A stretch of DNA of 64,000 nucleotides from CBDFHF01 sp965247565. GTDB lineage: Bacteria; Pseudomonadota; Gammaproteobacteria; Methylococcales; Methylomonadaceae. Positions 17,101 through 26,159 of the stretch are shown one piece after another. Both the position numbers and the translations under genes were made by a program. Position 1 is the first letter of the stretch. Each line of letters opens with the position of its first letter. The stretch is taken from contig CBDFHF010000003.1 in NCBI GenBank assembly GCA_965247565.1, positions 1,984,001 through 2,048,000 of the forward strand. Reading direction: 5' to 3'. Below the pieces are notes generated by a model, which did not search any database, was not told where the DNA came from, and saw only the letters and a program-made list of their open reading frames with translations.

Positions 17101-17579
17101 TCTTGTTTTTTTAACTTTTCGTCCAGACTGATGGCTTTGTCTTTTTCAATAATCAGTCGTTGTTCCAACTCTTCAAACGGAATTTTATTGAAGTCATCCG
17201 GTTTTTGTTTGGAAAGCTTTAGTTGAAGCAGTTCAAGCTCTTTTTGCAGTTTTTGATTTTGTGCCGGTGCTTCCAGAATTGCTGCCTTATATACAGCCGT
17301 TTGTGCAGTAAACTTTTCAATTTGGGCTAAATTATCCTCAGTTGCTTGATAGAGTTTAATCACACTGGCTTTCAGTGCTTCGTCAAGGCCCTGACGCTTA
17401 TTGAGCGATTCAATTTTTGCGTCTATCACTTCTTTATTAATAGTTGCAGTGCCGTTTTTTGGCCCAGGCTCAGTTTTGCTGATTGCCGCTGCATAGCTTA
17501 ATTGGGTGATGATTAGCAGGAACAAGATCCACAATGGGAAAAGCTTCCTTGGTATGGAGGGTTGGGTTCTGGTCTTCAT
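14106..17579 (-). CDS. MscK/MscM-type large mechanosensitive channel
   Basis: The protein is about 1157 aa. A signal peptide-like segment (ending LSYAAA) is followed by a long periplasmic coiled-coil domain rich in Gln, Lys and Glu (about residues 40-480), then roughly ten membrane helices. The C-terminal MscS core contains VGLGFGLQEIFANLVSGI and FERPIRVGDTVTIG, then RATTLIDFDQKELIVPNK. This matches the large MscS-like channels (MscK, YjeP/MscM), which open under hypo-osmotic stress, the first also needing K+. I start at ATG 17579, because the longer frame opens with TTG and adds 17 unsupported residues. It appears to be a single-gene unit. Confidence 0.85.
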   Translation of the reverse strand: MKTRTQPSIPRKLFPLWILFLLIITQLSYAAAISKTEPGPKNGTATINKEVIDAKIESLNKRQGLDEALKASVIKLYQATEDNLAQIEKFTAQTAVYKAAILEAPAQNQKLQKELELLQLKLSKQKPDDFNKIPFEELEQRLIIEKDKAISLDEKLKKQETELALQNTRPQLIREQTVAIKQAIEAAEKKLQSSTAITSSDLQMEAQQDYLKTQTAARAAELKMLDVEAISNPARVELLKTELQLLSLQKTALNPIIQAIESTVSELRQQQAKEMQDALSQTEKELTGKHQIIQAITRENIQYGRELQKISAKTDQYNEQKTQVDAKTEEIISDFKSAEKKISLAGLSPALGKILREQRRKLSSYVMDLQSQTIQNETALTSLEQFKVEDRLKTHADIDVELKSLIAKQVDPQLPTEQRMMIQAELRLLLNSQKDLLNKLLIADTAYLRTLGDLDFAIQQMTDQANKFAIFLDERLLWVPSSEAVNTDFLAGLYHSGKWLLSPLNWLTLGKDTMTILARHTFLAILAAMGLALVWLGRNWAKQQLTVIAQQVDKIYSDNFYYTLKALAYTLVLILPLPLVMYFLGGVFNNNPHVSDFSKAIGQGLQGASPPLFFVQFFYRLTTPKGIARKHFQWSTEKAALLCKQLSWLRFISVPALFIIGSTSDASLSAHGDTWGRLALIILMLAMMVFLGRLIKPDTGLASDYVQTHPDSWISKSRYIWYSAIICTPLVIIGFAVAGYYLSALELQQKFVITLRLIFLIALAHEMVLRWLTLVNRQLAIKNARQKRKAALVEKSASVGVEESLSIPNEEQLIDIPKINAQTLQLLHVAIGFSLFTGFWMIWKNILPAFSFLDHIVLWQHQVTTTDHQIEHQPITLTNLFLASLFVFIAVVSVRNFSALMELLVFRRFAIEAGGRYAVNQLAKYLLVSIGFISVANELGGNWSQVQWLVAALTVGLGFGLQEIFANLVSGIILLFERPIRVGDTVTIGNVDGRVSRIQMRATTLIDFDQKELIVPNKTFITSQLVNWTLSDAITRVVIPIGIAYNSDVDKAYKVMIDTVRSTPLVLSDPEPSVLFMGFGESALNFSIRIFVGELGNRLRATHDLHLRLEKAFREHHIEIPFPQRDVHVRHTVERNDEEINSEISSNSSYLNIEPSK

Positions 17580-17741
17580 TGTATGAGTGAGTGTTGTTAA
17601 CAGGATTGTTGCGACCAAAGAGGCTATCAATGGGGCCGTGGGTGCGCATTATTCGCCGCGAAGTTAACGAAGAAAATACAAAGTAGTTCACAAGTTTGAA
17701 GCCCAATACTTTTGTGTTTACCGTTTTTATAATGAGTAATT

Positions 17742-18074
17742 TCAGCGTGTTATATGCACAGCCAGCCAGATAGTGTTTGTATCAGCTGGCGTCCAGTCAA
17801 CACGATGCAACGTGTTAGCGGGAATCAATAAATAATCACCGGCAATTAAATGTGTCGGGGTTGTTTGGTGTTGATAGCTCAACGTAGCTTGTCCTTGCAA
17901 TAGAATAATCCATTCATCCCAGTTCTGGTCATACCATTGCCCCGCTGGAGTACTATGTCCATTTGAAACGATGCGTTCAATGTGCACATTGTTCCGTTTA
18001 AGCAGTGTGCTAATAAGTTCCTTGGAAAGCTGTTCCGGAATAGTGGTGAAAATATTATTGGCACAATGGGACAT
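17742..18074 (-). CDS. Small cupin protein
   Basis: A 110-aa single-domain cupin. The first cupin motif is represented by DEWIILLQGQATLSYQ, and the second by GDYLLIPANTLHRVDWT, which keeps the metal-binding His. The first motif has Asp-Glu in place of the usual His-x-His pair, so metal binding may be altered. It is cytoplasmic, with no signal peptide. It follows the beta-CASP nuclease gene on the same strand across an 88-bp gap. The substrate is unknown; cupins of this size are annotated as phosphoribosylaminomethylideneamino-type or sugar isomerase-like, without experimental support. Confidence 0.75.
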   Translation of the reverse strand: MSHCANNIFTTIPEQLSKELISTLLKRNNVHIERIVSNGHSTPAGQWYDQNWDEWIILLQGQATLSYQHQTTPTHLIAGDYLLIPANTLHRVDWTPADTNTIWLAVHITR

Positions 18075-18162
18075 AAATTTCTGTACAGGTTTTTAGCTTA
18101 ATTTAAGACAACAAGCGTGGACGCAGATCAACATGGTAATTTTTGGCTGAACAGTTACACAC

Positions 18163-19563
18163 TTAAAGTGTAATTTTTTCTCCCACTTTAGGAATATTAG
18201 CCAACCAATGCCTGCGCTGAAAACAGGTTTGCAGGGAAAGGGCGGCATTTTTTTCACCGTGAATCAAGTATAGTCTGGGTTTCGGCTCACTAAAGTTCCC
18301 TGCCCATTTTAGTAATTGACTTTGATCTGCGTGGGCACTCAGCGCGCCTAAAGTGTGTATTTTGGCGGCGACATTAATTTCCGAGCCTAAAATTTTTAGA
18401 TATTGTTTTTTACCCTCGACCAGTGTTCTACCCAGAGTGCCTTCGGCTTGGAATCCGGCGATGATGACATGGGCATTGCGCCGCCACAGATTATATTTAA
18501 GATGGTGACGAATACGTCCGCCGTTACACATGCCGCTGCCAGCTATAATAATGGCACCGCCAGCGATACGATTGACCGCCATGGATTCTTCTGCAGTTTC
18601 AGAGTAAATTAATTTCGGCAACCAAGCTTGCCAACCTCCTGGAGCAATTTTGTTAAATTCAGCGTCGTCGCTATTAAATAATTGTGTGTGTTCCGCATAA
18701 ATTTTACTGGCGCTGATGGCCATTGGGCTGTCCAGATAAATCTGTTGCTGCGGTAAATGGCCTTGACGATCCAGCTTACCAAGCCAATAGATTAAATCCT
18801 GGGTGCGACCTACGGCAAAAGCCGGAATGATGATGTTGCCGCCACTTTCAGCCGCTTCTAACAGCGTTTCGCGCAATTCGTGCAGGGTATTGTCCAGTGG
18901 CTTATGGTCACGATCGCCATAAGTGGATTCTAACAATAGCTCGTCCGCTTCGGTCAAAACCGCAGGGTCTCGCAATAAAGGTGAATTTGGATTTCCTAAA
19001 TCGCCGGAAAACACCAGTGTTTTAGTTTCGTTTGCGGAGTTAATACGCAAACGCACAATGGCGGAACCTAAAATATGTCCGGCCTCATGGAAAGAAACGC
19101 TGATTTCAGGGCGAATACTGATTTCTTCACCATAGTTGATAGGTCGTCTTCGGGTAAGTAATTCTTCGACATCGGCTAATTCATAAATCGGCTCCAACAA
19201 AGGTTTTCCGGCACGTTCACGGCGTTTGTTTTCCCACTCCAAATCGCGTAATTGTAGGTGTACCGCATCTTTAAGCAGAAGTTCTAATAGTGGGAAGCTG
19301 GCTTGGGTTAAAAATACCGAGCCTTTAAAGCCGTCTTTGACCAATTTAGGCAATCGGCCACAGTGATCCAGATGCGCATGTGAAAGTACGACGGCATCGA
19401 TGTCCACAGGGTTAAAAGGAAAATCAGCTTCGTTCTGTAGTTCGGTTTGTTTCGAGCCTTGAAATAAACCGCAGTCTAGTAAAATTCGGCTGGTGCCGGT
19501 TTCCAACAAATAACAGGAGCCAGTAACTTGGCCTGTTGCACCTAAAAAAGTCAGGGTTGTCAT
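18163..19563 (-). CDS. Metallo-beta-lactamase/beta-CASP ribonuclease-like protein
   Basis: A 466-aa protein with the metallo-beta-lactamase motif LSHAHLDHCGRLP, the downstream metal ligands in HEAGHILGSA and FSGDLG, and the beta-CASP features PAFAVGRTQ and GSGMCNGGRIRHHLKYNLW. The LGALSAHADQSQLLKWA motif is typical of the CPSF73/YSH1-like bacterial family, which cuts RNA. It lacks a KH domain. The start overlaps the stop of the upstream LOG gene by 4 bp (ATGA), indicating translational coupling. The exact RNA target is unknown. Confidence 0.88.
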   Translation of the reverse strand: MTTLTFLGATGQVTGSCYLLETGTSRILLDCGLFQGSKQTELQNEADFPFNPVDIDAVVLSHAHLDHCGRLPKLVKDGFKGSVFLTQASFPLLELLLKDAVHLQLRDLEWENKRRERAGKPLLEPIYELADVEELLTRRRPINYGEEISIRPEISVSFHEAGHILGSAIVRLRINSANETKTLVFSGDLGNPNSPLLRDPAVLTEADELLLESTYGDRDHKPLDNTLHELRETLLEAAESGGNIIIPAFAVGRTQDLIYWLGKLDRQGHLPQQQIYLDSPMAISASKIYAEHTQLFNSDDAEFNKIAPGGWQAWLPKLIYSETAEESMAVNRIAGGAIIIAGSGMCNGGRIRHHLKYNLWRRNAHVIIAGFQAEGTLGRTLVEGKKQYLKILGSEINVAAKIHTLGALSAHADQSQLLKWAGNFSEPKPRLYLIHGEKNAALSLQTCFQRRHWLANIPKVGEKITL

Positions 19564-20483
19564 GGTTTGGCCTCGTTGGTAGAGTGATTATTGTTTTCTG
19601 TATAGCTTTGCAGAATGAGATTCCAGGCTTGTTCAGAAGTTTCTGCATAGTGGATCAAGTTAAGATCGCATTCAGAAATAGTGCCTTCTTCAACCAGGCC
19701 TTCAAAGTTAATTATTTTTTGCCAGTAGCGTTGTCCGAATAAAATCACAGGGATAGATCTTACCTTTTTAGTTTGAATGAGTGTTAATGCCTCAAATAGC
19801 TCATCCAAAGTACCGAAACCACCTGGAAAGGCCACTAAGGCAATAGCCCTCATTAAAAAGTGCATTTTGCGTATTGCGAAGTAATGAAACTGAAAGCACA
19901 ATTCCGGGGTGATATAGGGATTAGGTTTTTGTTCTCCAGGTAACACAATATTTAGCCCCATACTTTTTCCATCGCTGTCGGCTGCGCCGCGATTGGCCGC
20001 TTCCATAATACCCGGGCCGCCACCGGTAACGACAATCATGTTTTGTTCGAACTTTCGTGCTGCTTCCGTGATGATCTTGCCGAGATCTCTGGCTTCATCG
20101 TAATAATGACTTTTACTCAGTATAGATTGGGCGATTTTGACCTCTTTTTGTCTTTCAGTGTCATCAGGTTGATTTTTAAGTGCCATTTCTGCATTAGCTA
20201 ACGCAGATTGTGCTGTGTCTCTATCAGGAATACGGGCGCTGCCGAAAACGACTACCGTCGCCTGAATATTCTGTTCTTGCAGCGTTAATTCAGGCTTAAT
20301 AAGCTCAAGCTGGAGCCTGACTGGGCGCAATTCGTCACGCATAATAAAGTCAAGGTCATCATAGGCTAGCCGATAAGAAGAGGAGTGACTTTGTGGGCTA
20401 CCGTAGTCATAGAAGACATTGGTGGCGTCTTGCTTAGCTGAGGGAAAAGGACTCGTGAAAGGGAGTCCTGGTTTTTTTGGCAT
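19560..20483 (-). CDS. LOG-family (TIGR00730) nucleotide hydrolase-like protein
   Basis: A 307-aa protein with the Rossmann-like LOG core: VVVFGSARIPD, then VVTGGGPGIMEAANRGA and FPGGFGTLDELFEALTLIQT. The PGGxGTxxE motif binds and cuts nucleotide monophosphates in cytokinin-activating LOG enzymes and in bacterial nucleosidases such as PpnN. The N-terminal 90 residues are an extra domain. It sits directly before the beta-CASP nuclease with a 4-bp overlap, so the two may both act on nucleotides or RNA products; this is inference. Confidence 0.87.
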   Translation of the reverse strand: MPKKPGLPFTSPFPSAKQDATNVFYDYGSPQSHSSSYRLAYDDLDFIMRDELRPVRLQLELIKPELTLQEQNIQATVVVFGSARIPDRDTAQSALANAEMALKNQPDDTERQKEVKIAQSILSKSHYYDEARDLGKIITEAARKFEQNMIVVTGGGPGIMEAANRGAADSDGKSMGLNIVLPGEQKPNPYITPELCFQFHYFAIRKMHFLMRAIALVAFPGGFGTLDELFEALTLIQTKKVRSIPVILFGQRYWQKIINFEGLVEEGTISECDLNLIHYAETSEQAWNLILQSYTENNNHSTNEAKP

Positions 20484-20665
20484 CGGTATTCCTTATAGAT
20501 GTGAGGTAAAATGATAACTATTTAATCAAATAGTTTATTGTTGGGTGTTGTAGCCTTTGAACTTAAACACTATTATGAACCACACAGTTAAAGTGATATT
20601 TACAAATAGGCGTTACTTCAGTATGAAGCAAGTTTTTGGACACCGTTTAGTGGGTGGGGATTTTT

Positions 20666-22615
20666 ATGTTTAGTACCCAGCAGGTATTTTATTCACAAAA
20701 AAACAGCTTGCTCATGTATTTTAAGCAGCACGTGTATCAGGTTCTGGTATTAATTTCATTAAGTTTACCAATGCACGCTTTGTACGCTGAAGATTCTACT
20801 GGCCAGGAAAGTGGGGTAGCCAAAGAAATTAATCTAATCATCGCCGCAAAGCAGCATCCTTATCTGGCACAGGGGAATTTTACCCATCGTGCCGAGGATC
20901 TTGAAAATCTTTACAAGTTGGTTAATCACCAACTAATTTGGTTAGGCAGTGATCGTTCTGAGAAGAATATTGCTGATGCCTTGGCTTTGCTAAGCAACGC
21001 AATTACTGAAGGTTTAAGCCCTGCAAGCTACGATATTGATGTTTTGCAGCAGAAGTTTAAGCCAGCGTTAGCTTTATCCCCTGAAGCTTACAAAGATTTA
21101 GCGATGTATGATACGGCGCTCAGTCTGTCGGTGTTGCGCTTTTTGCATGATCTGCATTACGGCCGAGTTAATCCTCAAGGTATCAATTTCAACCTCAAGC
21201 TCAGACAAAAAAAAGTGCTGGACTTGCCGGTGCTTATCAAGGATGGCGTAGCTCAAGGCACGGTAAACCAATTATCGGTAGCCGCTGAACCTAAATTAAA
21301 ACAATATCAAAAATTGAAAATCGCCTTAGCGGATTATCAGGCGTTAGCGAAAAAAATGAGCCTGTTAGGGTTGGTTATTGATAAGCGGATAAATCCAGGT
21401 AAGGCTTTTCCTCAAAACCAAATGCTCCGCGATTTCTTGGTTGGTTTAGGTGATATGTCTGCTGAAAAATTAGAGGCAGGCGGTAAACCTGTTACTACTT
21501 ACAGTAGTGATTTAGTCGCCGGGGTTAAGTCATTTCAGCTTAGACATGGGTTGAATGGGGATGGCGTGCTAGGTGCTGGAACGGTTGCTGCTCTGAATGT
21601 GCCGCTTAAAGACCGAGTGACACAAATTGAATTAGCGATGGAAAGATTGCGCTGGTTGCCCGAGCCCAGTGATGGGCGCTCAATTATTGTCAATATTCCT
21701 TCTTTTCAGTTATGGGCGTTTGACGATATTGACGAATACAATGAGAGCATTCCCAATATGCGGGTGGTAGTTGGTAAAGCAATGGAAACGCAAACCCCAG
21801 TGTTGATGGCTAAAATGAGCTTTATCGATTTTATGCCTTACTGGAATGTGCCTAATAAAATTACCAAGGATGAAATTTTGCCTAAGTTATTAAAGGACAG
21901 CCGTTACCTGGACAAAGAAAACATGGAGTTGGTAAATAGCTTTGGTAATAATGTAAAACCGGTTCCATTTAGTACTGAGTCGATTGGCAAAATTAAACAA
22001 GGTTTGTTAAGGGTTCGTCAGCGTCCAGGAAAAAAGAATGCTTTGGGAAAAGTTAAGTTTATTTTTCCAAACAAGGATGACGTGTATTTACATGATACGC
22101 CGGCTAGTGCCTTATTTAGCAAATCCCGGCGTGATTTCAGCCACGGCTGCGTGCGTGTAGCCAGTCCTGATAAATTGGCGGAATTTGCACTAAAAGATCA
22201 ATTGAATAAGGATGATATAAAAAAAGCTATGCACTCTCCGAAAACCCAGCGAGTGGTGCTGAAAAAATCGATCCCCGTGCTATTTTTCTACGTGACCGCT
22301 TATTTTGATAAAAACGATCATTTGATTTTTTATTCAGATATTTACGGACATGATACGGTCTTGTTGACAGCCCTTAAGAATCCGGATGATTTATCTGATC
22401 AAGCCATATTTGCGCCGCCACCGGTACCCACACCTGCTGTTGATACCGCTAGCCCAGAAGTTACGCCATCATCACCGGCAGAATTAACTCGCAGTCCTGC
22501 AGTATTAGATAAAGCGGAGCCGATAACAAAGCCGTTGGATACCAGTAATCCCGTAAAGCAGATGGATAAGCCGGAGGAATCGATTTTTCCAGATTGGATG
22601 AAAATCAGTGGATAG
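20666..22615 (+). CDS. L,D-transpeptidase YcbB/LdtD family
   Basis: The protein is about 649 aa. It has a signal peptide (ending HALYA), a helical N-terminal region, a peptidoglycan-binding domain (around VKSFQLRHGLNGDGVLGAGTVAAL) and a YkuD catalytic domain with the cysteine motif DFSHGCVRV. It makes 3-3 cross-links in peptidoglycan or attaches lipoproteins. A proline-rich tail of about 70 residues follows the catalytic domain, which is unusual. I start at ATG 20666, with a GGTGGGG ribosome site just upstream; a GTG four codons earlier or ATG 20714 are alternatives. It converges on the YcbK-like gene, a pairing also seen in E. coli. Confidence 0.88.
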   Translation: MFSTQQVFYSQKNSLLMYFKQHVYQVLVLISLSLPMHALYAEDSTGQESGVAKEINLIIAAKQHPYLAQGNFTHRAEDLENLYKLVNHQLIWLGSDRSEKNIADALALLSNAITEGLSPASYDIDVLQQKFKPALALSPEAYKDLAMYDTALSLSVLRFLHDLHYGRVNPQGINFNLKLRQKKVLDLPVLIKDGVAQGTVNQLSVAAEPKLKQYQKLKIALADYQALAKKMSLLGLVIDKRINPGKAFPQNQMLRDFLVGLGDMSAEKLEAGGKPVTTYSSDLVAGVKSFQLRHGLNGDGVLGAGTVAALNVPLKDRVTQIELAMERLRWLPEPSDGRSIIVNIPSFQLWAFDDIDEYNESIPNMRVVVGKAMETQTPVLMAKMSFIDFMPYWNVPNKITKDEILPKLLKDSRYLDKENMELVNSFGNNVKPVPFSTESIGKIKQGLLRVRQRPGKKNALGKVKFIFPNKDDVYLHDTPASALFSKSRRDFSHGCVRVASPDKLAEFALKDQLNKDDIKKAMHSPKTQRVVLKKSIPVLFFYVTAYFDKNDHLIFYSDIYGHDTVLLTALKNPDDLSDQAIFAPPPVPTPAVDTASPEVTPSSPAELTRSPAVLDKAEPITKPLDTSNPVKQMDKPEESIFPDWMKISG

Positions 22616-22673
22616 AGCGTTTTTCTAACTAGAACTAAATGCCTGGGTTAACGCTATGGTCATCGCCAATGAC

Positions 22674-23270
22674 TTACCAGGTTCTAAAATCGCCTGTATC
22701 AAGGTGCACAAAGTTTGAGCGGGGGTAGTACCCAACACCACCACTGCGCATGCTAACTGCTGCATTCCTGATGTTTTTTGTCTCTACGCCGGCAATGCGA
22801 ATGTCTATCGCTTTGCCTTGCATGTGTAAACTGTGCTTTGCCACGCCGTGACTGTGTTGTCTCAATCTCGCATTGGTCTGTGGGGATCTATATCCAGAGA
22901 TGAGATGTATCGGACTATGGCTAACACCTAACAACAGTTTCAGGTTGTATAGTTTATCAAGCAAAGCTGGATCGATTGGGTGTATGTCGCCGGTATGATA
23001 ATCCCTGAAGATGTAACTGATTTCTTGGAGCGCATCTTTTATATAACGACCATTTTCAAAGTAAGTCAGCCTTGTTAGGCTATCTCCGGTATTAGGGTTT
23101 TGCAGTGACAACGATCTGTGGGTGGGAAAGTGGCCGATAGTTGCTTTAGCAATGTTCGTCCCTGCTAAAGTTATTAATGAGCCAAAAGCCACTGTTTTTA
23201 ACAGTTTACGCTTTGACGCCACAACGTCGTCATTGTCTGCTGTCAATTTGCTTTCTGAGTACTTAGTCAT
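22674..23270 (-). CDS. YcbK-like DUF882 (M15-type) peptidase
   Basis: A 198-aa protein with HLISGYRSPQTNARLR, SLHMQGKAIDIRI and NFVHLDTGDFRTW, the zinc ligands and core of the DUF882/peptidase M15 fold (YcbK). The N-terminus has SKRKLLKTVAFGSLI, a KR variant of the twin-arginine signal, then a cleavage site near IAKA. It is therefore expected in the periplasm and acts on peptidoglycan or its cross-links. It faces the LdtD-like gene tail to tail. The missing second arginine may reduce Tat efficiency. Confidence 0.88.
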   Translation of the reverse strand: MTKYSESKLTADNDDVVASKRKLLKTVAFGSLITLAGTNIAKATIGHFPTHRSLSLQNPNTGDSLTRLTYFENGRYIKDALQEISYIFRDYHTGDIHPIDPALLDKLYNLKLLLGVSHSPIHLISGYRSPQTNARLRQHSHGVAKHSLHMQGKAIDIRIAGVETKNIRNAAVSMRSGGVGYYPRSNFVHLDTGDFRTW

Positions 23271-23475
23271 GAGCTATTTCTCTTATCATCCTGACCGATT
23301 TTCATGGCCTAATCTTAAGTTTGTATTAAATTCGTCGATTTAAATCTGAAAAATATAAAGAATTTAGCGAAGTCGATAACCGGAAGTTATTCAAAATACT
23401 TAACTACCAATATATTAAATGAATACAGGCGTAATGCGGGAGAGTATAACGCATTAGTATGCGTAAGGGAATTTA

Positions 23476-24717
23476 ATGAATATATCAATCGCTGTATTGA
23501 TAACTATTTTAGTTATCATGGCTATACCTAAAAATAGATATTTCAATATAAAAATATGGCAACTCATGCTTGCTGGAGCGATTGTAGTTATTTTCTCGCA
23601 AGAAATCAGTGGCCGCGGTGCTATAGCCGCTATTGATGTGGAGGTCATGTTATTTTTATTGGGTATGTTCGTTGTCGGTCAGGCACTGGTTGCCAGTGGC
23701 TACTTGTATTTTTTTGCCTATGAGTGGGTCTCGAGGTTAAAGTCAGTTGACCAATTGGTTTTAACCCTTTTGTTTGGTGCGGCTTTTGGTTCAGCGTTAT
23801 TGATGAATGATACCTTGGCTATTGTCGGAACTCCTCTGGTTTTGCGATTGGCGCGTGAGCATAAAATTAATACCAGTTTATTGCTGCTAACCTTGGCATA
23901 TAGCATCACCATTGGCAGTGTAATGAGTCCAGTAGGGAATCCGCAAAATTTTCTTATAGCCAGTCACAGCCATCTGGCTGAACCTTTTTTGACTTTTTTA
24001 GGTGCATTAGCAATTCCTACCTTGGTTAATTTGATAGTGGCTTACTTTTTTTTACGATGGGTTTATCGGCAACAATTTGTCGAAAACATGCCACTTGTAC
24101 ATACCCCGGTGCAGATATTAGATATAAAATTGGCAAAATGCGCGAAAGCCTCTATGTGTTTATTGTTAGGTTTAATTGCGCTAAAAATTTTACTGGCTAT
24201 TTTGAAATCTCCGGTAAACATCAACTTAAGCCACATCGCCCTTATTGCTGCATTGCCGCCGTTATTATTCAGTTCGGCGCGTTGGCAAATAATTAAACAA
24301 CTTGATTGGCCGACCTTGCTATTTTTTGCTGCATTATTCGTGTTGATGGCTAGTGTCTGGCAAACGGGTTTTATACAAATGCTGGTGCATGACTTACAGA
24401 TTGACTTAACTACCATCCCAACTATTCTGATTGTGAGCGCTTCCTTAAGTCAGTTGATATCTAATGTGCCATTGGTCGCGTTGTATTTGCCTATGTTGGG
24501 TGATTTGAATACCAGTACTTTAATGGCGTTAGCCGCAGGCAGTACAGTAGCGGGTAATTTTATGATTCTCGGCGCAGCCAGCAATGTCATAATTATTCAA
24601 CATGCGGAAAAACATAGTGCTACACTCAGCTTTTTTGAATTCGCTCGCGTTGGCATTCCTTTGGGCTTAATTAATTTGCTGGTGTACTGGCTGTGGTTAA
24701 GCTTTTGGTATAGCTAA
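23476..24717 (+). CDS. ArsB/NhaD-superfamily ion permease
   Basis: A 413-aa integral membrane protein with about 11-12 helices. Motifs SALLMNDTLAIVGTPLVL and SITIGSVMSPVGNPQNFLIA are those of the ArsB/NhaD (SLC13-like) superfamily, where the MNDT and GNPQN segments line the transport path. ASLSQLISNVPLVALYLP is the second repeat. The substrate cannot be read from the sequence; ArsB, YbiR or a citrate/anion carrier are possible. It begins 206 bp from the divergent YcbK-like gene and sits close to the MATCAP-like gene, perhaps in one transcript. Confidence 0.82.
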   Translation: MNISIAVLITILVIMAIPKNRYFNIKIWQLMLAGAIVVIFSQEISGRGAIAAIDVEVMLFLLGMFVVGQALVASGYLYFFAYEWVSRLKSVDQLVLTLLFGAAFGSALLMNDTLAIVGTPLVLRLAREHKINTSLLLLTLAYSITIGSVMSPVGNPQNFLIASHSHLAEPFLTFLGALAIPTLVNLIVAYFFLRWVYRQQFVENMPLVHTPVQILDIKLAKCAKASMCLLLGLIALKILLAILKSPVNINLSHIALIAALPPLLFSSARWQIIKQLDWPTLLFFAALFVLMASVWQTGFIQMLVHDLQIDLTTIPTILIVSASLSQLISNVPLVALYLPMLGDLNTSTLMALAAGSTVAGNFMILGAASNVIIIQHAEKHSATLSFFEFARVGIPLGLINLLVYWLWLSFWYS

Positions 24718-24739
24718 TCAATCAAAAAATCAACTACAC

Positions 24740-26032
24740 ATGGCTAAGAAAACTGCTAAACCGTCAACTTACTTAACTGAAGTCAAGACGCTTTCTGATC
24801 GTGTCGTTAAGGCACAGCAGCCTATTCGCATTCTTGATGCCATCAAGTGGGACGATAGTATCAAGCAGGCTTTTTTACAAAGCGGCTGTAAAAAACTCCC
24901 TGAAGTTACTCCCGAATATTACCAAAATCGGCCATTGGGTTTTGACCCTGTCGAGAAGAAACTTGAGTTTTATCAGATTGAGCGAGATTTAGTTCGTAAA
25001 TTGGGTCAACTCAACCCGCTCAGCGTTATCATGCGCAGAATTTGTCGCGAATATCAAGATGTTGTTAGTATGTTGGAGGCGCGCGGCAAACCGACCTTTT
25101 CCAATATCTCTCAGGAGCTATATGGATCATCCCAAGATGTATTCCATGTGGGTGATCCTACTATTGCCGATTTGGGCAGCATGATGGAAGCCACTCTGTC
25201 GCAATTATTAAAGCTGGATTTTTTGGTTGAGGAACCTAAAACTATTACCGCCAAAGATGCGGTTGTCATCTTAAACGAAAAAATACAAGCCATGTTTCCC
25301 GGCGATGGTCTGCGTGCCATGCTTAGCGATGGTATTCTTGCCGACGCAGCTGCCGGCACGGATTACATTAAGCTAAGAGCCGATGCGCTGTTTAATCTAC
25401 GCGATTTGCGGGTGCTGGAAGTTCACGAAATTTGGGTACATTTAGGCACCACGTTAAACGGCCTAGCACAACCCTATTGTACTTTTCTCGGCAAAGGCCC
25501 CCCGTCGGCCACTGTAACCCAGGAAGGTTTAGCGGTACTAATGGAAATACTCACCTTCAGTTCGACACCTAACCGTCTCATGCGCTTAATTAACCGGTTG
25601 CGGGCGATTACATTAGCGGAACAGGGCGCTGATTTTATGGATATATTCCGGTTCTTCAGAGACAAGGGTTTGGATGAAGAAGAAAGTTATACTCTCAGTA
25701 GTCGGGTGTTTAGAGGGAGCAGTTCTGATGGCATGCCGTTTACCAAAGATCTGACCTACATTAAAGGCTTTGTGTTGACTTATAACTTCATGCGTTTGGC
25801 AGTCAGTAAAGGCAAACCGGACAGAATTCCGTTATTGTTTTGCGGAAAAACCATGATTGAGGATATGAAAGTGTTGGTTGATCTGGTGGAAGAGGGCACA
25901 GTTATCGCTCCGCGTTTTTTGCCACCGCAATTTAAGGATTTGATGGGCTTGTCGGCATGGCTCAGTTTTAGTCGTTTTATGACCTCGATGAATTTTCGAC
26001 AGCTAGAACAGGATTATGCCAATGTGTTGTAA
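24740..26032 (+). CDS. MATCAP/DUF1704-like metallopeptidase (QEGLA family)
   Basis: A 430-aa soluble protein of the family annotated as flavohemoglobin expression-modulating QEGLA protein. It has HEIWVH at residues 229-234 (an HExxxH zinc motif) and TQEGLA at 260-265, which supplies the downstream Glu ligand E262. In eukaryotes the related KIAA0895 (MATCAP) family is a tyrosine carboxypeptidase acting on tubulin; the bacterial substrate is unknown. The C-terminal half has the usual LINRLRAITLAEQGADFMDI and SRVFRGSS helices. The ATG lies 22 bp after the permease stop. Confidence 0.8.
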   Translation: MAKKTAKPSTYLTEVKTLSDRVVKAQQPIRILDAIKWDDSIKQAFLQSGCKKLPEVTPEYYQNRPLGFDPVEKKLEFYQIERDLVRKLGQLNPLSVIMRRICREYQDVVSMLEARGKPTFSNISQELYGSSQDVFHVGDPTIADLGSMMEATLSQLLKLDFLVEEPKTITAKDAVVILNEKIQAMFPGDGLRAMLSDGILADAAAGTDYIKLRADALFNLRDLRVLEVHEIWVHLGTTLNGLAQPYCTFLGKGPPSATVTQEGLAVLMEILTFSSTPNRLMRLINRLRAITLAEQGADFMDIFRFFRDKGLDEEESYTLSSRVFRGSSSDGMPFTKDLTYIKGFVLTYNFMRLAVSKGKPDRIPLLFCGKTMIEDMKVLVDLVEEGTVIAPRFLPPQFKDLMGLSAWLSFSRFMTSMNFRQLEQDYANVL

Positions 26033-26159
26033 TTGAGTGAGTGGCCTAAGTCCACTTGCCATATCGGTGGTGGGGTTAATTGACAAGGCAATTCCCCTAA
26101 TTTGGACAGGTTGATGATGATTACATCAACCAAAAATAACAAGAATAGAGGAGAGTACG

